Assembly (NCBI RefSeq): GCF_040183065.1
Contig: NC_091122.1
Span: forward strand, 84,185,955 to 84,249,954
Length of the DNA stretch: 64,000 bases
Source: Periplaneta americana
Taxonomy: Eukaryota > Arthropoda > Insecta > Blattodea > Blattidae
Direction: 5' to 3'
Made by a program: the position numbers and the translations under genes. Each line of letters starts with the position of its first letter. The stretch's first letter is position 1. The notes beneath the pieces are model-generated. The model was not told where the DNA came from. It saw nothing but the letters and a program-made list of their open reading frames with translations, and did no database searches. This document shows positions 33,817 through 45,065 of the stretch, in pieces.

Positions 33817-34638
33817 TTCATGCCCGTGGATGGGCAACTCGTGCTCACGAAGTGTTAAAAATCTTGACGCAAGAAAGATAGTCGGAGCCAGCCGCAGCAG
33901 TTACAAGTTATTTGTAGTTATGCTGCAGAAGCAGTTCACTGCCACGGTCCGCTGTGGTCATGACGTCTAACCTATGATTTATATATCAGAATGACGATGG
34001 TACAATAATTATAAGTTATTAGTTTTATACAAACTACCTAAACACACATACTAAAATTCTATTGTTGCCAAACTTTCTCAATTATAATACGATAGTATGT
34101 AGTACTATAAATTGAACACAATCTTTTCAAGCTACAACGCATATACCGGTAACTGCAGGACTTATTTATTATTATTACACTATTTGTTACTATTTGTCTT
34201 GAAACATAGAACGTGAGAGTTTACAATGTTTATACATTAAAAAATATGCTTTATTTTCAGAATATATTATCCAATATTCCAAAACAGTCAGGAATTCAAG
34301 AGAGTAATTATTGTTTTACATGTCACGAAAAATGAAATAAACTTGCTCCGGAGATCTTTCTTACGTTTGAGTTTCGACACTTCTTTCTTGCATTAAAATC
34401 TGGTTCAAATTTGGAAGCAAATATGGTTACTAGACAGGAGGCAAATAGGCGTAGATTTGGAAATTCTGACTTAGGCAGCATAGTGAGCAGTGAGATTTCT
34501 GATTTTACCGAAACTCTTCGAGCAAACTTGCGTCTTGCAAGAAACGCGTACAGACACCAGCTAGAACAGAGTTCGTCCCACCTGACTGAGGTAGTGTTTA
34601 CAGTTCGAGAGCACGAGTTGCCCACCCGTGTTCATGCC
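33817..34638. mobile_element. Non-autonomous hAT element with perfect 8-bp target duplication
   Basis: Element 33825-34630 (806 bp) ends in inverted repeats CGTGGATGGGCAACTCGTGC and, reversed, CACGGGTGGGCAACTCGTGC. Identical octamers TTCATGCC flank it at 33817-33824 and 34631-34638. An 8-bp duplication with a GGGCAA-type TIR is characteristic of hAT elements. Opposed open frames exist (80 codons + strand at 34411-34653, 100 codons - strand at 34323-34625), but neither shows a BED finger or hAT dimerisation motif that I recognise. It is therefore called non-autonomous. Confidence 0.9.
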
Positions 34639-35247
34639 ACTTTGAAATGCTGAACTTTGTGAATAAAAATATTAGCTATTTTATGTATATTTGTAAAAAA
34701 TTAATATATATAACAGTATGTAAATAAAGTTAGTCATCCTTTTGTATCTGCTATACCATTCTCTCTTTCGTTCTTTGTTTAATTCTTTCTTTCCTCCTTA
34801 CTTTCCTCCTTTATTTTTCTGTCATGTAAACAGGCGATTCTGTGCGTGCAATTGGCAGTATGTCAGAGATATGTTCAGAGTAAAAGTGTAATTTAAGACT
34901 GGGATTATGAGACTTAGGAATATAACTGATAGCATGAGAAATTAAATTCTTTCGAAATGTAAAAGAAGGCAAAATCAGAAAGTTTATTCGTGACAATCAT
35001 GTTTACCTTATCTTCTTAATTATTATAAACAGCTTTATGATTGCAGGAATTTCTATTTGCTCTTATAAATTTTTCCTTATTTCTGTTTTTATTTACGAAA
35101 CGAATGTTGAATTGTCTTAAGTTTTCACGTTTTTATTTTCTCCCATCTTATTTACAAACAGTTGGAGGAAATAAATTCACTTTTCGCTTGTTATATATTA
35201 GTTTCCAATATGTAAAATACCTCCGATTGAGATTCTGGCTGTAATTT
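34639..35247. other. AT-rich interval, nothing recognised
   Basis: No supported feature. Confidence 0.5.
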
Positions 35248-35476
35248 ATTATCAGGTAGTACATCTCACTTGACGATATGTCAAAGGAAAAACAATGCAA
35301 TTGAAATCTGATTAGTGTAGTATGTAGCTAGTCAGCAATGTAAGTAATGGAGCAGGAAAGAAACTGGCCACCCTACCCCATGTTCTCCTGGCCTAATTGC
35401 CTCATGAGTTATATCTTGATCGTGTCACTTGTGTGGTCTAGACCTGTTTTCGGACAGTTGACTGAACAACAATATG
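35248..35476 (-). mobile_element. SINE (family S4), antisense copy
   Basis: The minus strand begins GTTGTTCAGTCAACTGTCCG and contains CTCATGAGGCAATTAGGCCA, GGGTAGGGTGGCCAGTTTC and CTGACTAGCTACATACTACA. It ends near CTGATAATA. The same order is found in the copies at 52342-52499 (3' truncated) and 61007-61294. No tRNA-like boxes were seen, so its origin is open. The open frame 35347-35568 is a shadow of this repeat. Confidence 0.8.
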
Positions 35477-37394
35477 TAAAAATGTCGCATTTACGACGTC
35501 AATCAATTATATTAGGAATGATTTTGAATCATTTTAATGTCAAATTTATTAAAATAAGAATTGTTTAAGAAAAGTTTAACAACTAATAACAATGATAAAC
35601 ATAATATAATATCCCGTTCAGAAATCAATAAGTAAGATTTCAAATCATTTTCTCAATCATAAAATGTTATTCTCTTTTTCACTATGCTAACGGGAATATG
35701 GGTGTTCCGCATTATCCGTGTCGACAATTTCAAGGTACATAAGTGTTTCAAAATTTTATGTTATTTTTCAGTTAATCTGTACTTTCTTATCTCCTCACTG
35801 TTCTTTCACATAACTTTCTTACATATCAAACCGCCTTCATGCATGATCTCAAGTTTCTTTCTGGTCCTTAAATAGGTGGTCAATAAACATGCTTGTTTTG
35901 AATAATAATTATCCCGGTTTTTTCATACTTTACTAGAGCTCAATCTTTTCTTATTAATTTATAATTAGGAATTTTCCTCAGAACTAGCTATATACATAAT
36001 TAGTTATTATAAAATCTATTTTAAGTCCCACATCTTGTAATCAGCTATACAACTCAGAAACTTAATTCCTTGATTTTTTTTATTCGAATTCTACAAACTT
36101 CACTGCCATAACAAAGTACTGCACTGAAAGTTCAAATTTTTGTATTTTATATATAACACATTTTAATACAGTTTATGTCAAAGAAGAAGTCATTATGTTA
36201 CTGACAATGAACACTGTCTTATTAAATATTTTCATTTTGATAGTTGATTTAGTTTTTCATGAAAAGATAACGAAGCAACACAAACAGTTTAGAATTGTGT
36301 TAGAGAGCTATTATTAAGTTATTTTGTGACATTTTCATATATTATGGTTTGCAATATAGCACTTATTCATTTATTACGTTGTGTAAAGGTATAATGCTTA
36401 AAACATGAACTGGCTTCGTGCAGTATTACAAAATAGAGTAAGGCCGATTATAAGCAACATACGAGTATGTACACCATACTTAAAAATTACGTAAAATATA
36501 TACTTAAAATTACATGCATAAGTTTGTAAGGTAGGCCTACTACTACCAAATTAAAGTAAATAAATATTGTAAACTTTTAATAAGCTTTTCGAAAATCAAT
36601 GCAGTAGAGGAAAACTAGAGGATCTAGCTTACTTCAAATACATAGTAGAGACTAGATTAGACCTACATGTACCCCACTTCATTTTTAGGAAGATTACGAA
36701 TAACAATGATAGAGCTATAAGTACTCACCAATACAGAAATTCAGAACTATTCTATGCCAACTTTTAATCTTATGCATATTCTTTGTTTCAGAATTGTAAA
36801 ATTATTTATAATCACATACAAAGCTCCCAAAGAAATAAAAATTAATTAATTTTCATAAATATTTAAATAATATAAGCTACCATCAGCTATCAGTTACCAT
36901 TATTCCAATGAAAAAAATACATTATTACACTGATGAACCTTATTGAACAAGTAATGACTACTTGCTGTGTTAATATAAATTCTGGTGGTAAATTACCTGA
37001 TTGGCTAGTTTCGTCGTGGTTTCCCTCTCATCCTCTGAATCCTAGTTTACAATTAAATTCCAAAGTTAATGATTTAGACTTATTTAGTTCAAGTATAAAA
37101 TGAACGACATATTTCTTCAGAATATAAAATTCTCTACGTATGAACTCTATATATGTATATAATTTAAGATTTTACGTCAAATTATAAGTTACAAATCTAA
37201 AAGTATGCTCTCGTTCGGAAGATCAAATGAAGGTAGAATTAAACTGTGAGAAATCAATTTGTCTGATAGTGTAAGAATTGTAACAAAGAGTGATTATATT
37301 AATACGTTTCAATCAATTGTCCCAAGAAAATATGTATAAGAAATGTAAACTTTCTGCATTTGTGTCTTCACCTATTAATTTTTTTCTTACTTTT
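35477..37394. other. AT-rich interval, nothing recognised
   Basis: No supported gene or repeat. Its left end carries a 26-bp word shared with 32023-32048. Confidence 0.5.
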
Positions 37395-37625
37395 ATAGTG
37401 GCATTAAACACTCATGTCTCCATCACCAGAGAAAGTATGAAAAGAGACAACTAATTATTTGTTGGGACCTTTACCCAATTTTTTTCTTTGTATCGAACCT
37501 TGACACCTATGATAGAAACTGGTGTAGACACACAAATTTAACACTTTCTAAAAGAATTAGCACAATCGGCACCTGAAACGTTGACATCTGAATTTAGACG
37601 TTCTTTCAACTGAGCCACGGGTGCA
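37395..37625 (-). mobile_element. Possible tRNA-derived SINE, antisense
   Basis: The minus strand reads CACCCGTGGCTCAGTTGAAA (A-box-like TGGCTCAGTTGAA) and, about 120 bp on, CAAGGTTCGATACAAAG (B-box-like GGTTCGATAC). The box spacing is longer than in a tRNA, implying an internal insertion. It ends next to a LINE-B copy. Confidence 0.45.
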
Positions 37626-37639
37626 CAAGTAAAGAAGCA

Positions 37640-38515
37640 TAATAATATGCAGAAAAAAATAAAGTGTACGTAGTATTCGTGGACCTGGAAAAGGCTGTAG
37701 ACGAAATGGATTGCAATAAATGTATGAGGATCCTGAAGAAAATTGGTGTGGATTGAAAAGAGAGGAGGTTATTCAGTAATATTTATATGAAACAACGAGT
37801 CAAAATCAGGAGAGGAGAAGAAATACCAGAGGGAAGTGGAATAGATAGATGAATAGAAGGATTTCGTCCATTACTTGAACTGTTTAACATGTACTTGGAG
37901 GATTTAGTGAAGAACTGTTTTCCCAGAACATTGGAGGGGTGACAGTAGGAGACAGAATAATAAAGTACATAAGATTTTCTGATGATATGGCGTTGTTAGC
38001 ATAAGAGGAGATGATGTTAAGAGATACATTACTGGAGAAAAATTGCAGTTGTGAGCAGTGTATGATGAAGACAAGTGCAGAAAAGGCGAAGACCATGATT
38101 ACGGAAGAAACTGTAGAAGGTAAAGGTACTAATTCGAAATTATGTACTCGTATTAGACCAAGTGGACAGCTTCGATTGCTTGGGGTGTACTATAAATAGT
38201 AACATGGGTTGTTGCAATGCCAAGGAAAGCTTTTAACTGAAAAACGAACATCTTCTGCGGACTTCTGTAAAAAGGACTGAGAAAGAGACTAGTAAAGTGC
38301 TTTGTGTGTAGTGTGACATTGAATAGGCAGAAACATGAACATTACGACGAAGTGAAGAGAAACGACTGGAAGGATTTGGAATGTGGATTTGGAGAAGAAT
38401 GGAGCTTGTGAAATGGACAGACAAAATAAGAAATGCAGCTGTGCTAGAAAGAATGGGTTAAAAAAGAATAATGCTGAAAATGATCAGGAAGAGGAAAAGA
38501 AGTTGGCTGGGTGAC
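37640..38515 (+). mobile_element. LINE-B, decayed sense fragment of RT region
   Basis: The + strand encodes VYVVFVDLEKAVDEMDCNKC, MRILKKIGVDW, then broken segments with IRFSDDMALL (catalytic box FSDD) and KTMITEETVEGK. Homology to the other LINE-B copies stops near AAGTTGGCTGGGTGACC, before the Arg-rich end. It is truncated at both ends with many stops. Confidence 0.85.
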
Positions 38516-39811
38516 CGTTTACACACCAATAATTAATAGTATTTTTAATTTTGTAAATATAGTACACACTACTTCTATATTTGTGGAATAGGCCTATAAG
38601 ATATTTGAGATAACCTCTTTTCATAAAAATCAGGAAATAGGACATAATTATCAATCTAATCGTTTCTGATCATTTCCATTATTGTATATACAATTCAACA
38701 TAGTTTACGTTCTGTTTTGGAAATTAATGGAGTTTGTTACAAGGTATTTCAATATCGTTTTCATATCTTTAATCATTACGAAAAAATCTCACCTTCGCTC
38801 CTTTCTCAGAATTAATGTAATACTCTATTCCTAGAACTCGTATGTCTAAAATAAAATTACATTTTACCAAGTAAAATTTAAAAAAGACTAATATGATAAA
38901 ATTATATTTATAAGCTTATAATAGCTAGTGTAGAAATTAAGTGAATTCATTTTATCACGAAAATGTGCAGCTTACTTAAGCTTTTTCAGTGCAGTATAAA
39001 ACTGCGACTATTTCCATGGATATTACCCCAAACTAATAACTTTGAAACTCGTGTAAGAAAATCATATGAATGTAATTGAGGCTTAGAGTTTAATTATGTT
39101 GTCATATTTCACAATATATAAACAACGTCTTTCACAGTCATAATGACGACTGATGTAAATCATAATTATTTTGACAAATTTTAAGATTCTGTAGAATGAG
39201 CAATCCTGAGATAGGTTTACATCCAGGAAACAATTATCTGCTTAACTTAAAAATTTATTTGTATAATGGAAATAAAAGTATATTTAAAATGTAATTATTA
39301 AAGGGCCTGGAATTACTGAATAAGTTGGAAATATATTTCTTACAAAGAATGTATTACAAATTATCTAGAGTCATCAATTTAAGTTCAATGTAATTCTTGT
39401 TTATACCAAAATGTGTCTATTCATGAAAAAATAGATTTAAGTTATAGTCGAAAATATGACCCTCTCACTGTCAGAATCTTTCTACGCAACAGCATTAGTA
39501 ACAAGAAATAATAAAAATTATGTTTAATATTTGTTTCTTATACAGTATTAATATACATCAATAATGATAATTATTATTCTTTTGCTTATTATCGCAAAGA
39601 TAAGTACCATCTGCTTTTGTTAATTGAACTGAAAATTATACTCTCGTTATATATATGCCTGATGTCACCAGATTATTTTTAAACTATTCTCAGGATTATT
39701 ACTTGAACGTTTACCCAACTTTAAACAACTAAGATTGGTTGTGCACTTGCCATAATAGTGATGTTGACTCATTTAGTATAATTTCTAAATAACTCTTACT
39801 CTTTCATATAC

Positions 39812-39815
<4 letters not shown>
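38516..39815. other. AT-rich interval, nothing recognised
   Basis: No supported gene or repeat. Confidence 0.5.

Positions 39816-39859
<44 letters not shown>
39816..39859. repeat. (TA)n microsatellite upstream of the RTE element
   Basis: About 44 bp of TA units, ending where RTE-related sequence begins. Confidence 0.9.
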
Positions 39860-39861
<2 letters not shown>

Positions 39862-39940
39862 CAGATATGGAGGGTAGCTGCGAATATATTGAATAAGCAG
39901 TCGTGGACAGCCGATAAGGGGTGGTCCTCCAGCTTGGGGG

Positions 39941-41350
39941 TTGGGCGAAGGGCTAACAACCCATCACCGTAAAAAACAGCTTGTTACGTATCCCTATAAT
40001 AAGCCTCGGAATAGGACTGATTCTCTGGCACGACCACAGCAAAGGAATAAGGTTTTGAGATTTGGCACTTGGAACGTAACTAGTCTTTATAGAACAGGAG
40101 GGGTAACATTAGTAGCAAAAGAACTAGCTAGATATAGAATAGACTTCGTAGGAGTACAAGAGGTTAGGTTAGGTGGGAATGGCATATCACAAATAGGAGA
40201 TTACTTGTTGTATTATGGGGAAGGAAACAATAATCACCAATTAGGAACAGGATTCTTTGTTCATAAAAGAATAAAATCGGCAGTAAAAAAGGTCGAATTT
40301 ATCAGTGACAGGTTATCATATTTAGTACTTGAGGGTAGATGGTGCGACATCATAGTTATAAATGCTCACGCCCCTACAGAAGAGAAAGACGACCATATAA
40401 AGAATAGCTTCTATGAGGAATTGGAACATACTTTTGATCAGTTCCCTAGATATCACATGAAAATTTTATTGGGGGATTTCAATGCTAAAGTAGGACGGGA
40501 GGATATTTTTAGACCAACTATTGGAAAAGAGAGCCTACATGCAATTAGTAGTGACAATGGAGTTAGATTAGTCAACTTTGCCACATCGAAAAATTTAATT
40601 GTCAAAAGTACAACATTCCCCCATAAGGATATACATAAATATACTTGGACTTCTCCAGATGGATTGACACACAACCAAATAGATCACATCTTGATAGATG
40701 AACGGAGACATACTAGTATAGTAGATATTCGAACTTTCAGGGGTGCAGACTGTAATTCTGACCATTATTTGGTGATTGGAGAAATAAGAGAAAGATTATC
40801 AGTAGCCAAGCGAGTAGAGCAGCAAGTTAATATTACTAAATTCAATATTTTGAAATTAAAGGACGAGGAAGCTAAGCAAAATTATCAGGTCGAAATTTCG
40901 AATAGGTTTGCCACTTTAGAAAGTTCCGACGAAGTTGAGAAAGAATTAGATGTTAATAGCGTGTGGGAAAATATCAGAGATAGTATCAAAATTGCAGCTG
41001 AGCAGAGCATAGGTTATTATGAAACTAAGAAAAAGAAACCGTGGTTTGATGAAGATTGTTGCATGGTAGTAGAAAGAAGGAAACAGGCAAAATTGAAATT
41101 CTTACAGGATCCAGTTGAGGAGAAGAGAGATAATTATTTCAATGAAAGACGGGAAGCAAGTCGTACACTTAGGAATAAAAAGAGAGGTTACTTGAAGGAA
41201 AAACTGAATGAGGTAGAAACAAATAGTAAGAATAAAAACATTCGAGATTTATATAAAGGTATAAAGGAATTTAAGAACGGATATCAGCCAAGGGTAAACG
41301 TGATCAAGGATGAGAATGGTGACTTGCTTGCAGACTCTCCTCAATCCTAA
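39941..41350 (+). CDS. RTE LINE endonuclease part, up to the frameshift
   Basis: The 469-codon frame holds an exonuclease/endonuclease/phosphatase (APE-type) domain that nicks target DNA for target-primed reverse transcription. Visible motifs are [14 protein letters not shown] (about residues 42-55), [11 protein letters not shown] (catalytic Glu), [10 protein letters not shown] (Asp/Asn), NQIDHILID and [10 protein letters not shown] (Ser-Asp-His). A Lys/Glu-rich linker follows, with [12 protein letters not shown] and [14 protein letters not shown]. The frame has no early ATG: position 39941 is TTG and the frame stays open upstream, so the true start is uncertain. It ends ADSPQS, then a stop, where the next frame takes over. 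No internal stop breaks the domain. Confidence 0.9.
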   Translation: MGEGLTTHHRKKQLVTYPYNKPRNRTDSLARPQQRNKVLRFGTWNVTSLYRTGGVTLVAKELARYRIDFVGVQEVRLGGNGISQIGDYLLYYGEGNNNHQLGTGFFVHKRIKSAVKKVEFISDRLSYLVLEGRWCDIIVINAHAPTEEKDDHIKNSFYEELEHTFDQFPRYHMKILLGDFNAKVGREDIFRPTIGKESLHAISSDNGVRLVNFATSKNLIVKSTTFPHKDIHKYTWTSPDGLTHNQIDHILIDERRHTSIVDIRTFRGADCNSDHYLVIGEIRERLSVAKRVEQQVNITKFNILKLKDEEAKQNYQVEISNRFATLESSDEVEKELDVNSVWENIRDSIKIAAEQSIGYYETKKKKPWFDEDCCMVVERRKQAKLKFLQDPVEEKRDNYFNERREASRTLRNKKRGYLKEKLNEVETNSKNKNIRDLYKGIKEFKNGYQPRVNVIKDENGDLLADSPQS

Positions 41351-42987
41351 ACAGATGGAAAAACTATTTTGCGCAACTACTAAATGTACATAGGCCAAAG
41401 AGAAATGATCGGGACGAAATTGAAATACAAACTGCTGAGCCATTTATACCCGAACCCACACTTTCAGAAGTCGAAATTGCGATAGAAAATCTGAAAAAGT
41501 ACAAGTCTCCAGGTATCGATCAAATTCCAGCAGAATTAATACAAGAGGGTGGGAGTGCATTATATATCGAAATTTATAAACTTGTACTTGCTATTTGGGA
41601 AAAGGAAATTGTACCAGAACAATGGAAGGAGTCCATAATTGTACCTATTTTTAAAAAGGGGCACAAAACCAACTGTGGTAACTTTCGAGAAATATCACTT
41701 TTGTTGACGTCGTACAAAATTTTGTCCAATATTCTTTTGAGAAGATTAACTCCGTACGTAGATGAAATTATTGGGGATCATCAGTGCGGTTTTCGGCGTA
41801 ATAGATCGACTATTGATCAGATTTTTTGTATTCGACAGATAATGGAGAAAAAATGGGAGTATAAGGGTACAGTACATCAGTTATTCATAGATTTCAAAAA
41901 GGCATATGACTCGGTTAAGAGGGAAGTATTATATGATATTCTTATTGAATTTGGTATTCCCAAGAAACTAGTTCGATTAATTAAAATGTGTCCCAGTGAA
42001 ACATACAGCAGAGTCCGTATATGTCAGTTTCTATCTGATGCTTTTCCAATTCACTGCGGGCTAAAGCAGGGAGATGCACTATCACCATTACTTTTTAACT
42101 TCGCGCTTGAATATGCCATTAGGACAGTTCAGGATAACAGGCATGGTTTGGAATTGAACGGGTTACATCAGCTTCTTGTCTATGCGGATGACGTGAATAT
42201 GTTAGGAGAAAATACACAAACGATTAGGGAAAACGCGGAAATTTTACTTGAAGCAAGTAGAGCGATCGGTTTGGAAGTAAATCCCGAAAAGACAAAGTAT
42301 ATGATTATGTCTCGTGACCAGAATATTGTACGAAATGGAAATATAAAATTTGGAGATTTATCCTTCGAAGAGGTGGAAAAATTCAAATATCTTGGAGCAA
42401 CAGTAACAAATATAAATGACACTCTGGAGGAAATTAAACGCAGAATAAATATGGGAAATGCGTGTTATTATTCGGTTGAGAAGCTCTTATCATCCAGTTT
42501 GCTGTCCAAAAATCTGAAAGTTAGAATTTATAAAACAGTTATATTACCGGTTCTTCTGTATGGTTGTGAAACTTGGACTCTCACTCTGAGAGAGGAACAT
42601 AGGTTCATGGTGTTTGAGAATAAGGTACTTAGGAAAATATTTGGGGCTAAGCGGGATGAAGTTACAGGAGAATGGAGAAAGTTACACAACACAGAACTGC
42701 ACGCATTGTATTCTTCACCTGACATAATTAGGAACATTAAATCCAGACGTTTGAGATGGGCAGGGCATGTAGCACGTATGGGCGAATCCAGAAATGCATA
42801 TAGAGTGCTAGTTGGGAGACCGGAGGGAAAAAGACCTTTAGGGAGGCCGAGACGTAGATGGGAGGATAATATTAAAATGGATTTGAGGGAGGTGGGGTAT
42901 GATGATAGAGACTGGATTAATCTTGCACAGGATAGGGACCGTTGGCGGGCTTATGTGAGGGCGGCAATGAACCTTCGGGTTCCTTAA
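41344..42987 (+). CDS. RTE LINE reverse transcriptase part, after the frameshift
   Basis: This frame is open for about 548 codons. It picks up at [13 protein letters not shown], exactly where the upstream frame stops. RT motifs in order: [22 protein letters not shown] (the family usually has Gly where this copy has Glu), [51 protein letters not shown] (catalytic YADD intact), [11 protein letters not shown] and [10 protein letters not shown]. The C-terminal segment has [24 protein letters not shown] and [15 protein letters not shown]. It synthesises cDNA at the nicked target. As it stands it lacks its own start, so a continuous product would need the single indel reversed. Confidence 0.9.
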   Translation: MLNRWKNYFAQLLNVHRPKRNDRDEIEIQTAEPFIPEPTLSEVEIAIENLKKYKSPGIDQIPAELIQEGGSALYIEIYKLVLAIWEKEIVPEQWKESIIVPIFKKGHKTNCGNFREISLLLTSYKILSNILLRRLTPYVDEIIGDHQCGFRRNRSTIDQIFCIRQIMEKKWEYKGTVHQLFIDFKKAYDSVKREVLYDILIEFGIPKKLVRLIKMCPSETYSRVRICQFLSDAFPIHCGLKQGDALSPLLFNFALEYAIRTVQDNRHGLELNGLHQLLVYADDVNMLGENTQTIRENAEILLEASRAIGLEVNPEKTKYMIMSRDQNIVRNGNIKFGDLSFEEVEKFKYLGATVTNINDTLEEIKRRINMGNACYYSVEKLLSSSLLSKNLKVRIYKTVILPVLLYGCETWTLTLREEHRFMVFENKVLRKIFGAKRDEVTGEWRKLHNTELHALYSSPDIIRNIKSRRLRWAGHVARMGESRNAYRVLVGRPEGKRPLGRPRRRWEDNIKMDLREVGYDDRDWINLAQDRDRWRAYVRAAMNLRVP

Positions 42988-43008
42988 AAGCCATTTGTAA
43001 GTAAGTAA

Positions 43009-43647
43009 TTGTTTCTAATAGTTGAACAAATACATAAATATACATATATTTAATTTATTGTTACATTCAATAAAAAATAAATATACATTGTTGACGCTTA
43101 TCATTTTCAATTTATGATTTTTATATTATTTTTTTCTGTTAATGATTTAATTGGAATATAGCACACCGATTTGAGCAAACTCGTGTTCAGGGTCGGTTCC
43201 TATAAATAACTATTTTATACTAAATGGAACATAACAAAGATTCAATAAGAATTGCAAAACCTATACAATTATTAAAAACAGGGTTAATAAACGAATATTA
43301 AAATAGAGAATCAAGTTAAGAACATAAGTTGGAATTAATAAATAGTATTATGAAATTTAAAAAAAAGAAAAAAGGAAAAATAATTTGCTTAATTTCTTTC
43401 TAAAGTGTATTAAAATCAAGATATCTAGGTCAGAATTTATTATAAAATTTGAGTTGTGTAACCTTGTCCCGTAACACTGGCTATGATTTATTCCAGTGGT
43501 TGTTTAACATTTAGGTTCAGCTAAAGGACATGTTAAATTTCTTCTGGTAAAATAAAAAAATTCTTCTTTATATATGTCTGACGATTTTTATGGTGCCTAA
43601 TATTTTAATAATGCATATTTATGTATTTGTTCAACTATTAAAAACAA
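43009..43647. mobile_element. TIR element of 639 bp, uncharacterised
   Basis: The left end (TTGTTTCTAATAGTTGAACA then AATACATAAATAT) and the right end are reverse complements over about 38 bp with few mismatches. It fills the space between the RTE tail and the mariner at 43669. The interior is AT-rich with no frame. No clear target duplication: the left border coincides with the RTE tail. Confidence 0.6.
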
Positions 43648-43668
43648 ACAAAGTACAGAAATATTTTA

Positions 43669-44992
43669 TACATGGGTCATTCAATTACTAGTGGCAACAT
43701 TTGAATTAACAACAAAGGAAACATTTTTGGAACAGTCACATTGTTGCAGTGCTCAGAAGTAATCTCCTCCAACGTGAAGAACCCTCCTCCACACCTCAGG
43801 CAGACAACGGATACCATCCACAGTGTCTTGTACTAATCTTCGAATAGACTGCTCTACTGCTGCTATAATTGCCTGTCTGGTTCTAAAGCTAACTCCTCTA
43901 AGTGGTCATTTCATTTCCGCGAAAAGGTAAAAAACACATGCGTTCATACCTGGGAAGTATGAAGGATGCTCCAGAATTTCCCAGTTCCATCTGCGAAGTA
44001 AATTAACCACAGGGGCAGCTATGTGAGAGTGAGCACCATCATGTAGCACAATAGGATGAGAATTCAGGAGATTTGGACGTTTATGTCGCATAGCTGGTCG
44101 TAAATGTTGTTCCAGAGAGTAACTGTAATATGCACTATTCACATGATTTCCTGCAGGAACTGAATGAGTGTCAAGGACGCCGTCAAAATCATAAACAACA
44201 ATGAACATGACTTTAAGTGGATTCTGTTCTTGCATAATTTGTTTGGCCGTTGGGAATCATTGTGACTCCACTCATTTGATTGTCTCTTCAATTTTGGTTC
44301 GTAGCATCGAACCCAGGTTTCATTTGAAGTTATGATACGTCGAAGGAAATGCTCGCCTTCACATTCATAGCGTTCTAAGTACAATCTCGCTGTTTCCATT
44401 TTCTGCCACATGTTTTCATCTTCAAGATTGTATGGAACCCACCGAGCGCAGATTTTCCTCATCTTTAAATTCTTCTTAAGTATGTGAAGAACCGTACCAG
44501 GAGCAATTCCAGCTTCCCTTGCTAGTTCAATACAAGTCCAACAACGGTGTTCTTCCAGCAGTGCTCTTACTGCATTCACATGCACATCATCATTTGTCGA
44601 TTGCAGTCTGCCAGCTCCACGTTTTTGATGGACATCTTCCTTCCTGTTGTGAAATGCATGTGACCACCTAGCCACGGTACGATATGGTGAAGTGTCTCTA
44701 CCACAAGCTTCCAGTAATGCTGTATGGCATTGTCAAGCACTCTTGCCTCTTGCAATCTGAATTTTAATGAAGCATCTTTGTTCCTATTTGCTAAAAATTT
44801 TAGAGTACTACAGCTAACAGTCTGCAAATTAAACTCACTACAAATATCTTATAAATGACATTATTTGTTTTCGAACTCACAGATAACACACATCAGATGC
44901 TCTTCTTTCTCATTGTTATCAGCTTGCATTATTTACCGCTGATAACGCCACATCCAAACAATGTTGCCACTAATTATTGAATGGCCCATGTA
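43669..44992 (-). mobile_element. Full-length but inactivated mariner
   Basis: Inverted ends CATGGGTCATTCAATTACTA and, reversed, CATGGGCCATTCAATAATTA continue GTGGCAACAT, with three mismatches in 31 bp. They are flanked by TA at 43669-43670 and 44991-44992. Length 1,320 bp is the usual size of mariner. The transposase lies on the minus strand (43906-44827) with at least one clear frameshift. Confidence 0.95.
43906..44775 (-). pseudogene. Mariner transposase with two catalytic Asp lost and a frameshift
   Basis: The N-terminal DNA-binding region includes ALLEACGRDTSPYRTVARW, CWTCIELAREAGIAPGTVLH and ARWVPYNLEDEN. The catalytic core follows. The first Asp site reads ITSNETWV, with Asn in place of Asp. 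The second, VLHDGAHSH, is intact. The third site, 34 residues later (YFPGMNACVFYLF), has Val in place of Asp. The conserved frame shifts between the 44139-44675 and 43906-44235 frames near 44220. The linker NLLRRWNWEILEHP is well preserved. The DD34D spacing identifies a mariner; the protein cannot be active. Confidence 0.9.
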
Positions 44993-44997
44993 CAGGC

Positions 44998-45002
<5 letters not shown>

Positions 45003-45051
<49 letters not shown>

Positions 45052-45065
45052 CATATACATATACT
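45003..45065. repeat. (TA)n then (CATATA)n microsatellite
   Basis: TA units to about 45038, then CATATA units to about 45063. Confidence 0.95.

Larger units (their letters stand above)
39860..43008 (+). mobile_element. Nearly intact RTE-type LINE
   Basis: About 3.1 kb in sense: a short 5' region, an apurinic-type endonuclease, a reverse transcriptase and a very short 3' end (GGTTCCTTAAAAGCC, then TTTGTAAGTAAGTAA). The TAAG simple-repeat tail and single long frame are typical of RTE elements. One frameshift near 41340 splits the frame; otherwise both domains are open with catalytic motifs present. The exact 5' end and a target duplication could not be fixed because of the (TA)n run on the left and another TIR element on the right. 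A truncated relative lies at 20963-21118. I recall this protein family as very abundant in Periplaneta. Confidence 0.93.

Noticed and set aside
34323..34653. Opposed frames inside the hAT element as host genes
   Set aside because: They are antisense to each other, have no domain that I recognise and lie inside a mobile element.
39895..39980. HDV-like ribozyme at the RTE 5' end as an annotated feature
   Set aside because: The GGCGAA word and hairpins are present, but the required helix order could not be completed by eye.
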